Below, one piece after another: positions 10,325 through 19,710 of a DNA stretch of 64,000 bases. This DNA comes from Paenibacillus sp. CC-CFT747 (GTDB taxonomy: Bacteria > Bacillota > Bacilli > Paenibacillales > NBRC-103111). Both the position numbers and the translations under genes were made by a program. The stretch lies in assembly GCA_030323305.1 (NCBI GenBank), contig CP106741.1, positions 3,526,001 through 3,590,000 of the forward strand. The letters run 5' to 3'. Every line of letters starts with the position of its first letter. Positions within the stretch are counted from its first letter, which is position 1. The notes under the pieces are model-generated. The model was not told the DNA's origin. It saw nothing but the letters and a program-made list of their open reading frames with translations, and did not search any database.

Positions 10325-11779
10325 ATGCAGGAAGCTGCCCGTAAGGTTATGATCATCGGGGGAGGCATAACGGGATTAAGCGCCGCTTTCTATGTGCAGA
10401 AGCTGTTTAAGGAGAAGGGCGTTCCCGTGGAGATTACCCTGGTGGAGAAGAGCGGCAAATGGGGAGGACGCATCGAGACGCTTCGCCGGGACGGCTTCGT
10501 GCTCGAGAAAGGGCCGGATTCCTTCCTGGCCCGCAAGCTCCCGATCATTGAATTGTCCCGGGATCTCGGGATCGAGAACGAGCTGGTGGGCCAAGGCGCC
10601 AAGGGCAAGCGTTCGTATATTCTTCATCACGGCAAGCTTCATCCGATGCCCGCCGGCATGGTGCTGGCCATTCCTACCGATCTGACCGCTTTTATGGAGA
10701 CCGGCCTCGTTTCCCCGGAAGGCAAAGCAAGGGCGCTGGAGGATTTGACCCTTCCCAAAAGCGAAGATCCGGGCGACGAATCGCTCGGACATTTTCTCTC
10801 GCGGCGGCTTGGGCCGGAAGTGCTCGAGAACATTGCCGAGCCGCTTCTTGCCGGCATTTACGCTGGCGATACGTATGCCCTGAGCCTGCAGGCGACCTTC
10901 CCGCAGTTCAAGGACGCGGAGCAGAAGTATGGAAGCCTCATCCAGGGCATGCAGGAAAGCCGCAAGGCTTCCGCCGCCTCGGCCGAGAGCCAGGAGGCGT
11001 TTCCGGAAGCGGCGAGGGGAAGCATGTTCCTCTCGTACCGGAATGGGCTTCAATCGCTGGTGGATGCTCTTCATGAAGCGCTCCAGGGAGTGAAACGCCT
11101 GACCGCCGCGGCGGTGAAGGTGGATCGGACGGAAAGCGGCTCCCGCGTTACGATGGATAACGGAGAGGTGTACGAGACGGACAGCCTGATTCTGGCGCTG
11201 CCGAATTACACGATGGCGGAGCTGCTTCCGGAGCTCCCCGCCGTCCAGCGGCTGGGCCAGGTGGACTATATCTCGGTGGCCAACGTCATCCTGGCTTACA
11301 ACGCGGAGGAGATCGAGACGTCCTTCGACGGCTCCGGCTTCGTCATTCCGCGCAAGGAGGGCCGCTTCATCACGGCTTGCACGTGGACCTCTACGAAGTG
11401 GTGCCATATCGCTCCGCCGGATAAAGTCGTTCTGCGCTGCTATGTCGGAAGATCCGGCGAGGAAGGCTGGACTGGCATGACCGACGAGGAGATCGTCGAG
11501 AAGGTGAAGCAGGAGGTCCGGGAGCTGATGGGGATCGAGGCGGAGCCGCTCTTCCATGAGATCAACCGCCTGTACCGCTCCATGCCCCAGTATCCCGTCG
11601 GTCATCTGGATCAGATCCGGGAGGCCCGGAAGGAGCTTCAGGAGAAGCATCCCGGCGTTTTCGTCACCGGCTCTGGCTTTCATGGAGTCGGGCTGCCCGA
11701 TTGCATCCGGCAGGGACGAGAGGCGGCTGAGGAATGTCTGCTTCATTTGGCGGGAACCGGCACGCCGGGGCAACGCTAA
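10325..11779 (+). CDS. hemY: coproporphyrinogen/protoporphyrinogen III oxidase (FAD)
   Basis: The 484-residue FAD enzyme oxidises the porphyrinogen ring ahead of or alongside HemH; in Gram-positives the substrate is coproporphyrinogen III (also called CgoX or HemG). The N-terminal dinucleotide fold reads IIGGGITGLSAAFY, followed by GGRIETLRRDGF and EKGPDSFLARK. The C-terminal FAD contact is GSGFHGVGLPDCIRQGREAA. The start follows the hemH stop by two bases. The sequence is intact. A long antisense open frame lies across it but has no support. Confidence 0.93.
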   Translation: MQEAARKVMIIGGGITGLSAAFYVQKLFKEKGVPVEITLVEKSGKWGGRIETLRRDGFVLEKGPDSFLARKLPIIELSRDLGIENELVGQGAKGKRSYILHHGKLHPMPAGMVLAIPTDLTAFMETGLVSPEGKARALEDLTLPKSEDPGDESLGHFLSRRLGPEVLENIAEPLLAGIYAGDTYALSLQATFPQFKDAEQKYGSLIQGMQESRKASAASAESQEAFPEAARGSMFLSYRNGLQSLVDALHEALQGVKRLTAAAVKVDRTESGSRVTMDNGEVYETDSLILALPNYTMAELLPELPAVQRLGQVDYISVANVILAYNAEEIETSFDGSGFVIPRKEGRFITACTWTSTKWCHIAPPDKVVLRCYVGRSGEEGWTGMTDEEIVEKVKQEVRELMGIEAEPLFHEINRLYRSMPQYPVGHLDQIREARKELQEKHPGVFVTGSGFHGVGLPDCIRQGREAAEECLLHLAGTGTPGQR

Positions 11780-11819
11780 CGCATAAACCAAATTTCATAG
11801 AGTAAGGCAGGTGGCTCAC

Positions 11820-13115
11820 ATGACGCAATCAGGCAGCCGGAGGGACAGCCGGTCCCGGGAAGCTTTCGAGGAGGCCAAGAAGGTCATCCCCGGCGGGGTG
11901 AACAGCCCGGTCCGGGCATTTAAATCCGTAGGACTGACGCCAGTATTTGCGGAACGCGGGCAGGGCAGCAAAGTATACGACATCGACGGTAACGAGTTTA
12001 TCGACTATATCGGCTCTTGGGGGCCGCTCATTATGGGGCATGCCCATCCGGAGGTCGTCGAGGCGCTGAAGAAGACGGCCGAGCGGGGAACGAGCTTCGG
12101 GATGCCGACCGAGCTCGAAACGGCGATGGCCCGGCTCGTCTGCGATCGTGTGCCGTCGCTCGATATCGTCCGCATGGTGAACAGCGGAACGGAAGCGACC
12201 ATGAGCGCCCTGCGGCTCGCCCGCGGCTATACGGGCCGCAGCAAGATCGTAAAGTTTGAGGAAGCTACCACGGCCATGCGGACTCCCTGCTGATCAAAGC
12301 GGGCTCGGGTGTGGCGACTCTCGGTCTTCCGGACAGCCCGGGGGTGCCGGAGGGGTAGCCGTCAACACAATTACCGTCCCGTATAATGATCTGGATTCGG
12401 TCAAGCTGGCTTTTGAGAAGTTCGGCGAAGAGATCGCCGCGATTATCGTGGAGCCGGTAGCAGGCAACATGGGCGTCGTTCCACCGGCGGAAGGGTTCCT
12501 GCAAGGGCTCCGCGACGTAACGTCCCGCTATGGCAGCCTGCTCATCTTCGACGAGGTGATGACCGGTTTCCGCGTGGACTACCACTGCGCCCAAGGGCTT
12601 TACGGCATTACGCCGGACTTGACCTGCCTAGGCAAGGTCATCGGCGGGGGCTGCCGGTCGGGGCTTACGGCGGACGCCGCGAGATCATGGAGCAGATCGC
12701 CCCGAGCGGGCCGATCTACCAGGCGGGCACGCTGTCCGGCAACCCGCTTGCTATGGCCGCGGGCTTCACGACGCTGAGCCTGCTGACCCCGGCGGTGTAC
12801 GAGGAACTGGAACGCAAGGCGGCCCGGCTCGAGGAAGGCTTCCGCCGCAACGCGGAGGAGGTCGGGGTGGCCAGCACGATCAACCGCGTGGGCTCCATGG
12901 TGTGCCCGTTCTTCACGGCGGAGAAGGTTGTGAACTACGAGACGGCCAAAACGTCCGATCTCCAGCGGTTTAACCGGTATTTCTCCCGCCTGCTCGACCT
13001 TGGCATCGTGATCGCGCCTTCCCAGTTTGAAGGGATGTTCGTGTCCGCGGCGCACAGCGATGAGGATATCGAAGCGACGATAGCCGCGAACCGCGAGGCG
13101 CTCCAAGGGCTGTAA
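11820..13115 (+). CDS. hemL: glutamate-1-semialdehyde 2,1-aminomutase, three frame breaks
   Basis: This PLP enzyme makes 5-aminolevulinate from glutamate-1-semialdehyde. ATG 11820 follows AAGGCAGGTGG. Conserved segments are [50 protein letters not shown] and the PLP-lysine region [17 protein letters not shown]. Three single-base losses disrupt it: GG at 12260-12261 (repair gives [17 protein letters not shown]), GGGG at 12352-12355 ([15 protein letters not shown]) and the G run at 12646-12650 ([11 protein letters not shown]). The repaired protein is about 432 residues, the family length. It ends the second hem operon. Confidence 0.92.
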
Positions 13116-13157
13116 GTCCATCCTGGTGATGGGAAGCGGTCCCCGGCTATCAAAGGG

Positions 13158-13184
13158 AAAGCCTGAGGCTCCTCAGGCTTTTTT
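13158..13184 (+). terminator. terminator after hemL
   Basis: Stem AAAGCCTGAG / CTCAGGCTTT with a four-base loop is followed by a T run. It closes the hemEHYL transcription unit. Confidence 0.9.
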
Positions 13185-13240
13185 CTATGCTCTTTCCCGT
13201 AAGGGGCAGACAGCCTCCAGGAGGCACCCCGTCCTCCCGT

Positions 13241-13269
13241 TTGCTATTGAGGCTCAGCTATGGTATTAT
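13241..13269 (+). promoter_or_regulatory. promoter of the cold-shock gene
   Basis: TTGCTA (13241-13246), 17-base spacer, TATTAT (13264-13269). It lies about 135 bases upstream of the csp start codon. Confidence 0.65.
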
Positions 13270-13275
13270 GGATTT

Positions 13276-13404
13276 ACAAGCAAATTTAAACCTTGAAGTC
13301 ACATAGGATAAAGGTTCTCATTTGTTAGGGGATAGCCTTTTGTCCTGATGTGATTTTTGTTTTTTAAGGTAATGGGTTTGACAATGAATAGGAGGCAACA
13401 AACA
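13276..13404 (+). promoter_or_regulatory. long 5' leader of the csp mRNA
   Basis: About 130 bases separate the predicted transcription start from the csp ATG, and the segment is AT-rich in contrast to its surroundings. Long structured leaders that act as temperature-responsive elements are known for csp genes. I see no specific switch motif here, so the regulatory role is an inference from gene type and leader length. Confidence 0.45.
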
Positions 13405-13608
13405 ATGGAAACAGGAACAGTGAAATGGTTTAACGCAGAGAAAGGCTTCGGCTTTATCGAAAGAGAAGGCGGAGACGACGTTTTCGTTCATTTCTCGGCA
13501 ATCCAAGGCGAAGGCTTCAAGTCCCTGGACGAAGGCCAGCGCGTGGAATTCCAAGTGGTTCAAGGAAACCGTGGACCGCAAGCCGAAAATGTAGTTAAAG
13601 TATACTAA
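13405..13608 (+). CDS. csp: cold-shock protein (CspA/CspB family)
   Basis: A 67-residue single cold-shock domain, [20 protein letters not shown], with RNP1 (KGFGFI) and RNP2 (VFVHF), that binds single-stranded RNA and DNA. ATG 13405 is preceded by a strong AGGAGG at 13390-13395; an in-frame upstream start at 13357 is less likely. It has its own promoter, a long leader and a terminator, so it is monocistronic. The downstream ydjO-like gene belongs to a family also described as cold-inducible. Confidence 0.95.
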   Translation: METGTVKWFNAEKGFGFIEREGGDDVFVHFSAIQGEGFKSLDEGQRVEFQVVQGNRGPQAENVVKVY

Positions 13609-13626
13609 AACAAGCTTAATCGCAAG

Positions 13627-13659
13627 GCTGCTCTATCCTCTTGGTGGAGCAGCTTTTTT
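13627..13659 (+). terminator. terminator after csp
   Basis: Stem GCTGCTC / GAGCAGC with a 13-base loop region is followed by six T residues. Confidence 0.85.
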
Positions 13660-13690
13660 CTTATTCAGGGGATCATAAGGAGGGCTTGTT

Positions 13691-13900
13691 ATGTATAACA
13701 AACGAATTCCGCTGGAGGATCTTCCGCATGAAGAAACCAAGGTATGGACTTGCCGGGATGAAACCTGCAAAGGATGGATCCGGGATAATTTTGCTTTCGA
13801 GCATGTCCCGTCGTGCCCCTTGTGCCATTCCGCTATGGTGAGCAGTGTGAAACGGCTGCCTTCGGTGGCTAACAGCAGCAAGGGCCAGAAAACCAGGTAA
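13691..13900 (+). CDS. YdjO-like small zinc-ribbon protein
   Basis: The 69-residue protein starts at ATG 13691 after TAAGGAGGG. It contains two cysteine pairs, CRDETC and CPLC, that could bind zinc. The arrangement and length match the YdjO family (called cold-inducible in Bacillus). Its function is unknown. Position directly after csp supports a cold-response link, but this is inference. Confidence 0.78.
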   Translation: MYNKRIPLEDLPHEETKVWTCRDETCKGWIRDNFAFEHVPSCPLCHSAMVSSVKRLPSVANSSKGQKTR

Positions 13901-14014
13901 GGGCGGAAAACTCGAAACTCCTTCTTCTTGTGGATTTACAAAATGACAGGAAGCAGGGGCAGAGCCTTTTCTGACGCCGCGGCGGATAAGCCGGCGGCCG
14001 TTATGTCGTTGATC

Positions 14015-14052
14015 AAAAAGGAGATGCCAGCTAGACCGGGCATCTCCTTTTT
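14015..14052 (-). terminator. bidirectional terminator between ydjO and the ABC permease genes
   Basis: Perfect 14-pair stem AAAAAGGAGATGCC / GGCATCTCCTTTTT with a ten-base loop. T runs occur on both strands, so it can end the minus-strand permease operon and the plus-strand ydjO gene. Confidence 0.9.
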
Positions 14053-14061
14053 GGCGTGCGC

Positions 14062-14940
14062 TTATTCCTTAACCGACCCGACGACCATTCCCTTCACAAA
14101 GTACTTCTGCAGGAACGGATAGACCATCAGAATGGGAAGCGCCCCGATGAAAATCTGGGCCGCTTTTACCGTGTTGTTGGAGATATTCTCCATCTCGCGC
14201 CCGAGAGAAGAGAGCTGGGTGGAATCGATCTGGATCAGGATCGTCTGCAGGAAAGTGGCGAGCGGATAATCCTGAATGTTCTTCAAGTAGATCAGGCCGT
14301 CGAACCAGGCGTTCCAGTGGCCGACCATTTTGAACAGGGAAAGGGTCGCGATAGCCGGCAGGGAGAGAGGCAGGTAGATGAGCAGTAGAATGCGGAATTG
14401 TCCCGCCCCGTCGATCAGCGCCGCCTCCTCCAGCGCATGGGGGATGCCCCGGAAGAAGTTAAGCAGCAGCACAAGCAGCCACACATCGATGGCGCCCGGA
14501 AGGATCAGCGCCCAGAGCGAGTTCATCAGCCCCAGCTTCTGGATGACGATATAGGTGGGCACAAGTCCTCCGCCGAACAAGAGGGTAATGACGAAGAACC
14601 AGGAATACCACGTCCGGCTGCGGAAGACAGCCGACTCCTTGGAAAGCGGATACGCCGTGAGGAAGGTAACCGCCATGGCGATCGCGGTCCCGATAACCGT
14701 CCGGATCACGGAGATCCAGAGGGAGTGCAGGAAATTGGCGTTGGACAGCGTCTTGCGGTAGGCGTCCCAGGTGAAATCGATCGGAAGCAGGCCCACGAGG
14801 TTCGCATTGGCCGGAGCGCGGCCGCTCAGCGAGACGGCTAGGGTGTGAACGAGCGGAAGCACGCACAGGAAGGCGATGACGGCCAGGAATACGTAATTGA
14901 AGAGGCTGAACATGCGGTAGGGCAGCGTTTTGTGGTACAA
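14062..14940 (-). CDS. carbohydrate ABC transporter permease (YtcP/LplC type)
   Basis: A 292-residue inner-membrane permease of the MalG-like class with about six membrane spans. The cytoplasmic EAA loop that contacts the ATPase is visible as EEAALIDGAGQFRILLLIYLP. It ends GMVVGSVKE, typical for the family. It is the second gene of a two-gene permease operon on the minus strand, 15 bases after the LplB-type partner. No ATPase gene is nearby; in Paenibacillus such systems often share a common ATPase such as MsmK-type, encoded elsewhere. The cognate binding protein is probably the divergent 16131-17807 gene. Confidence 0.92.
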   Translation of the reverse strand: MYHKTLPYRMFSLFNYVFLAVIAFLCVLPLVHTLAVSLSGRAPANANLVGLLPIDFTWDAYRKTLSNANFLHSLWISVIRTVIGTAIAMAVTFLTAYPLSKESAVFRSRTWYSWFFVITLLFGGGLVPTYIVIQKLGLMNSLWALILPGAIDVWLLVLLLNFFRGIPHALEEAALIDGAGQFRILLLIYLPLSLPAIATLSLFKMVGHWNAWFDGLIYLKNIQDYPLATFLQTILIQIDSTQLSSLGREMENISNNTVKAAQIFIGALPILMVYPFLQKYFVKGMVVGSVKE

Positions 14941-14955
14941 GGGTCCCCCTCCTTT

Positions 14956-15908
14956 CTAGAAGATGCGGTAGTTGGCCGTCTTAAGTGCGATGCGGTAGAC
15001 CGACAGGATCAGGAGGCAGCTGACGACGGATTTGAATAGTCCGATGGCGGTGGCGAAGCTGAGCTTCTGGCTCAGGATGCCGACCCGGTAAACGTACGTA
15101 TCGATAATGTCCCCTTTGTCGTAGACGAGCGGGTTGTACAGGTTAAAGATCTGGTCGAAGCCCGCGCTCAGAATGCTGCTCAGCGAAAGGGTCGCGCAAA
15201 CGGTCATGATCGGCACCAAGCTCGGGATGGTGATGTGAAGCGTCTGCTTCCAGCGGGAGGCTCCGTCGGCTTCGGCCGCTTCATAGAGCTCGGGATTGAT
15301 GCCCGCGAGCGACGCGAGGTAAATGATGGTGCTGAACCCGAACTCCTTCCACACTTCACTTGTCACGACGGTAAACCGGAACCAGTCTCCGTTGCCGAGG
15401 AAGAACACCGGTGGGATCCCGAACCATTCCTGCAGCACCCGGTTGACCAGTCCCCTTCCGGTGAGAGAAGGTCGGTCAGAATGGCCCCGAGGATAACCCA
15501 GGACAGGAAATGCGGAAGATAGACCAGCGTCTGGACGAGCCGCTTGAACGCCATTTTGCGGACCTCGTTCAGAAGAAGTGCGAACACGACCGGGACGAGA
15601 ATCATGAAAGCGATCTTAAGCGCCGCGATCAGGAGCGTATTCCAGATGACCTGCAGGCTGTCGATCCGTTCGAAAATGGCGCGGAAGTGCTTCAGGCCGA
15701 CCCAGTCGGACCCGGTTACGCCCAGGTAGGGCTTGTATTCCTGGAAGGCGATGACCACGCCGAACATCGGCAGGTAATGGAACAGAAGGGCCAGGATAAC
15801 ACCGGGCAGCAGCATAAAATGAAACGCCCACGATTTGCGGAGCTTCGCAAACAGCGGTTTTTTGGCAGCCGGGCTAAGTGCGGATTCCCGATGCGCAGTT
15901 GTGCTCAT
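14956..15908 (-). CDS. sugar ABC transporter permease (LplB type), one frame break
   Basis: The partner permease, MalF-like, begins at the ATG at 15906-15908 after GAGGTG. It has an N-terminal first span (FHFMLLPGVILALLFHYLP) and the motif FGVVIAFQEYKPYLG seen in LplB proteins. The EAA loop is LYEAAEADGASRWKQTLHIT. The frame is lost at 15452-15455 (CCCC on the plus strand). Adding one base gives LLSPEGGLVNRVLQEWFGIPP and a protein of about 317 residues. It is the first gene of the permease operon. Confidence 0.9.
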
Positions 15909-16130
15909 GGTCACACCTCATTTACGGACAGATTGGCACTCGCCCCCATTCTAGCATAGGCTTTTTGAGGCCTATATACCGTTTTTTAACTCCTTATAAT
16001 GTTTTGTAAAGGCCGGGCGGCGATGTTAATAAAAAAACATGGCGTGTTTAGAAAGTGTTATTTCGCGGTCCCGGAAGTTCCCTTATGATTTGAGGGGAAG
16101 ACCCAAACTAGTGGTTAAGGGGAGAACAAG
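15909..16130. promoter_or_regulatory. divergent promoter region between permease operon and binding-protein gene
   Basis: The 222-base spacer is markedly AT-rich. A perfect TATAAT hexamer at 15995-16000 is a candidate plus-strand -10, but it lacks a good -35. The region likely binds the response regulator encoded at 19711-21345; no operator repeat was identified. Confidence 0.4.
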
Positions 16131-17807
16131 TTGCGCTTGCCAAAAAGACAAGTGGTGGTCACGGTGCTTACGCTCGCATTAGCCGGTACATCCTTCGGCT
16201 GCTCCAAAACGGGCGGAGACACCGCCCAGCCGAAAGAAACGGCGTCGCAGAAGATGACGAACGGCAAATACGACCCGCCCGTTACGATTACGACGGTTCG
16301 GGGAGTACCCGGCCCGGCTACGTTCAAGAACGGGGAGACGATCGACGACAACGTGCATACGCGCTGGGCGAAGGAGAAGCTCGGCATTGAGATCAAAAGC
16401 CTGTGGTCGGTGGTCAACGCGAACAACGCCTATGACACGAAGCTGAAGCTCGCCTTGTCGGCGAACGAGCCGATGCCGGATATCGTGCATGCCTCGGGCG
16501 AGATGGCCCGGCTGCTGATCGAATCGGGACGGTTCCAGGACGCGGGAGTCCTTTTTGACAAGTATGCGAGCGAGACGTGGAAGAAAGCGATGGCGGAAGA
16601 CCCTACCGTTTGGTACGAATATACGCGGGACGGCAAGCGCTACGGCATTCCCGCCCTCGATTATGACTACAACAACGACCCTGTTATGTGGGTGCGCGGC
16701 GACTGGATGAAGAAGCTCAATCTTGCCCCGCCCAAAACGATTGACGATTACGAAAAGATACTGGATGCGTTCACGAACCAGGACCCCGACGGAGACGGCC
16801 AGAAGAACACCTTCGGCTTGTCGGTCGGCTTCAAGAAAGATAAATCCTATGGAAACCATTTCGGCGTAAGCTGGCTGTTCGGGGCTTACGGGGCGATTCC
16901 GGGCATCTGGCAGAAGCAGGCCGACGGGACGCTTGCCTACGGCTCCATTCAGCCGGGCGTGAAGCAGGGGCTCGCTAAGCTGAAGGTTTGGGTGCAGAAG
17001 GGCTACATTCCCAAGGAAGCTCCAGTATGGGACGAAGCCAAAGCCGGTTCTTATGTTTCCGCCGGAAGAGCGGGCACCTTCACCGGCCCGTATTGGTCCG
17101 AGGCCTGGCCGATGGGCGACCTGACGAAGAACGACCCTAAGGCGGAGCTGCAGACGTTCCAGCTGCCGGTCGGGGCGAACGGGAAAGGGATGCATTTTGC
17201 CACGCATCCTTACAGCGGGGCGATCTTCATCAACAAGGAAATGAAGAATCCGGAAATATTCTTTACCTATGGCAACTACCTGTTTGACAACGTCGCCGAT
17301 CCGAAGGCGGGAAGCGAGTTCGAGAACGGCTGGGCGAAGGGCTATGACTGGGATGAAGTGGACGGCAAGGTCACGACCGATCTGGCCAAAATCCCGGGAG
17401 GCGGCGTCCGCGTGTTCTTCTACAGCCTGCTGATGACCCAAGGACCGCGTATTCCTTCCCAGAACATCAAAGCGCTGGTCAACCTCGCCCAGAACGGAAA
17501 GCCGCAAACGCCGTACGAGCGCTACTGGTCCCAGCTCGCCCCGCCGATCGAGATTCAATCCTCGAGCAATGTGTGGAACCAGCGCCAGAACCGGGTGATG
17601 ACCGCTTATACCGGAGGAGCCACGGCCACGATGACGGACAAAGGGGACTATCTGAATAAGCTGGAGATGGAAACGTTCAGCAAAATCGTCTTCGGCGACG
17701 AGCCGGTAGAGGCCTACGACAAATTCATTCAGACGTGGAAAACCCAGGGCGGAGACGCCATTACGAAGGAAGTCAATGAATGGTATAAGAGCGTAGGAGC
17801 CAAATAA
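16131..17807 (+). CDS. extracellular solute-binding lipoprotein of a sugar ABC transporter
   Basis: The 558-residue protein has a lipoprotein signal peptide (basic N-terminus, hydrophobic core, lipobox TSFGC with the lipidated Cys at 24). The length and the opening motifs (VTITTVRGVPGPATFKNGE, LALSANEPMPDIVHASGE) match the LplA/family 1 binding proteins of Paenibacillus. A calcium-like loop DPDGDGQKN is present. The start is TTG 16131 after AAGGGGAG. It probably delivers an oligosaccharide to the two permeases encoded divergently, and the downstream sensor kinase and glycosidase suggest a plant polysaccharide fragment. The exact sugar is unknown. Confidence 0.9.
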   Translation: MRLPKRQVVVTVLTLALAGTSFGCSKTGGDTAQPKETASQKMTNGKYDPPVTITTVRGVPGPATFKNGETIDDNVHTRWAKEKLGIEIKSLWSVVNANNAYDTKLKLALSANEPMPDIVHASGEMARLLIESGRFQDAGVLFDKYASETWKKAMAEDPTVWYEYTRDGKRYGIPALDYDYNNDPVMWVRGDWMKKLNLAPPKTIDDYEKILDAFTNQDPDGDGQKNTFGLSVGFKKDKSYGNHFGVSWLFGAYGAIPGIWQKQADGTLAYGSIQPGVKQGLAKLKVWVQKGYIPKEAPVWDEAKAGSYVSAGRAGTFTGPYWSEAWPMGDLTKNDPKAELQTFQLPVGANGKGMHFATHPYSGAIFINKEMKNPEIFFTYGNYLFDNVADPKAGSEFENGWAKGYDWDEVDGKVTTDLAKIPGGGVRVFFYSLLMTQGPRIPSQNIKALVNLAQNGKPQTPYERYWSQLAPPIEIQSSSNVWNQRQNRVMTAYTGGATATMTDKGDYLNKLEMETFSKIVFGDEPVEAYDKFIQTWKTQGGDAITKEVNEWYKSVGAK

Positions 17808-17817
17808 CCGGTAGGGC

Positions 17818-17850
17818 AGGGGACTTTCCTTAAGCAAGAGGTCCCCTTTC
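17818..17850 (+). terminator. terminator or attenuator after the binding-protein gene
   Basis: Stem AGGGGAC / GTCCCCT is followed by a short T-rich tract. It may lower, rather than abolish, readthrough into the kinase gene. Confidence 0.6.
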
Positions 17851-17953
17851 TTCCTTCCCTCTTATGTAAGAGCCCGGTAGAAGGATTTCCCACCCTGGCA
17901 GAGAAGGCATCTTAGGAGAAGGCTCTAAGCGCCTCGGTCAGACTACAGGGACG

Positions 17954-19710
17954 GTGAACCGGCAAATGGACAAGAAGCTAACGATTTATACGAAAATCGT
18001 CGGGATGATCATGGGGCTGCTGATCCCCGTCATGGCGCTTTTCGCCTATTCCAACCAGACGGCTGTGCGGGTCATCGAGGACGAGATGAAAACGAACAAC
18101 CTGAACAAGCTCCGTTTCCTGCATCAGCAGATGGAGGGCAAAATCGACCAGCTGTCAATGAATTCCATCGCCATGTCGAACGACGCCTCCATCCGGGAGC
18201 TGGAATTCCGCCAGCTGTCGGGAACGGGCTTCGACCGGGACCGGCTGCTTAGGATGATACTCGACAACATCAACCTGCAGTCGGGGATCAGCGGGTGGAT
18301 GACGGACATCACCGTCTACTCCCGTCTGACGAAGGAAATGGTCTCCACATCGAGCGCTTCGGTCGATTTGAAAGAGACGCTACTCTTGAGGGAGATTACA
18401 AAAGGCTGGACTTATGTGACCGAGTCGAACGGGAAGAAGGTCAAGCCGGAATTCGTTTACTTCGCCGTAGACCCTATTAACGCCTACGACCGTCCGGAGA
18501 CGGCGAAGCTCATTGTGCGGACTTCGTTCTCGCCTTCCTATCTTCAGGATATGCTCGACCAGTACAAGGCGAACGGACAGGGAGATCCATTCCTGTATCA
18601 CCCGCAGTACGGAGTCATCGGCAACCGCACCCTGAACGAGGCGGGCTCCCAGGACCTCATCCGCCAGCTCGGAGGCGGAAGTCTGGAAGAGGCCCGAACG
18701 CATTTCACGGTCGACACGGAGGGAGGCAGTCCTTGGCCAGCTATCTCAAGCTGGATAACTTGGGCTGGTACCTCGTCGACTATGTGCCGATGGAAGACAT
18801 CCTGACTCCGGTGACCAAGACGCGGAATTTCTTTTACGGATCGACACTGCTGCTTCTGCTGCTCAGTCTTTTTGCCGCTTATATGCTGTACCGGAACGTC
18901 CAGGTTCCCATTCGGGTCCTCATCCGGCACGTCCAGCGGATCCAGAAGGGCGATTACGGAACCCGGGTCCGATTCAACGGCGGAGCGGAATTCGCCTTCC
19001 TGTTCGAACGGTTCAATGACATGACGGAGCAGATCCAGGATCTCCTGGAGAAGGTGTACGCCGAGCGCCTGCGTTCCCGGGAGGCGGTGCTTAAGCAGCT
19101 GCAGTCGCAGATCAATCCGCATTTTCTGTACAATTGCTTGTTCTTCATCAAGAATACGGCGCGGATGGGGGATGAGGAGGCGGTGGTCGCCATGGCCTTG
19201 AACCTCGGAGAATATTTCCGGTATACGACCCGTCTCGCCAACCAATCGGCCAATCTCGCGGAAGAGCTGTCGGTGGTAACCAATTACCTGGAAATCCAAA
19301 ACCTGCGCATGAGGCGGATCGCCTATGAGATTGACGTGCCGGAAGAGATGAAAGCTCTCCGCATCCCCCGGCTGATGCTTCAGCCGCTGGCGGAGAACGC
19401 CGTCCTTCACGGCATCGAGCCGAAGCCGGGCCGGGGAACCGTCCGGATCACGGGAGAAGCCATGGATGGAGAATACCGGGTGTATGTGGAAGACGACGGG
19501 GCCGGCATGGAACCGGAGCAGCTCGAGAGAATGCAGCGGTACGTGAACCGCAGTGAGAATGAGGACGACGGAGGCTTCGGCTTCGGCTTGTGGAATGTCA
19601 ACCAGCGGATCAAGCTGATGTACGGGGAAGGCTCCGGCTTGTTCTTCTCGCCGGGAGGCAACGGAGGCGTACGGGTAACCGTCACCCTCTACATAAGGGA
19701 GGAGAAGACC
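17954..19710 (+). CDS. YesM-type sensor histidine kinase, one frame break
   Basis: A membrane sensor kinase. There is an N-terminal span (about residues 14-33), an extracytoplasmic sensing domain, a second span (STLLLLLLSLFAAYMLY), a HAMP segment, the histidine-kinase domain with INPHFLYN and an ATPase domain with LQPLAENAVLHGI and DDGAGM motifs. The start may be GTG 17954 or ATG 17966. One base is missing at 18731-18732: the repair gives TEGGSPLASYLKLDNLGWY. As written, the frame then runs with no stop straight into the response regulator (see findings). A further missing G at 19697-19699 would end the kinase at 19736, overlapping the regulator as in most such pairs. Confidence 0.88.

Noticed and set aside
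10376-11791. 471-codon antisense open frame across hemY
   Set aside because: Shadow frame of a GC-rich gene; the plus strand encodes a complete conserved oxidase.
16179-17837. 552-codon antisense open frame across the binding-protein gene
   Set aside because: The forward gene has a lipobox and family motifs; the antisense frame has neither start signals nor domains.
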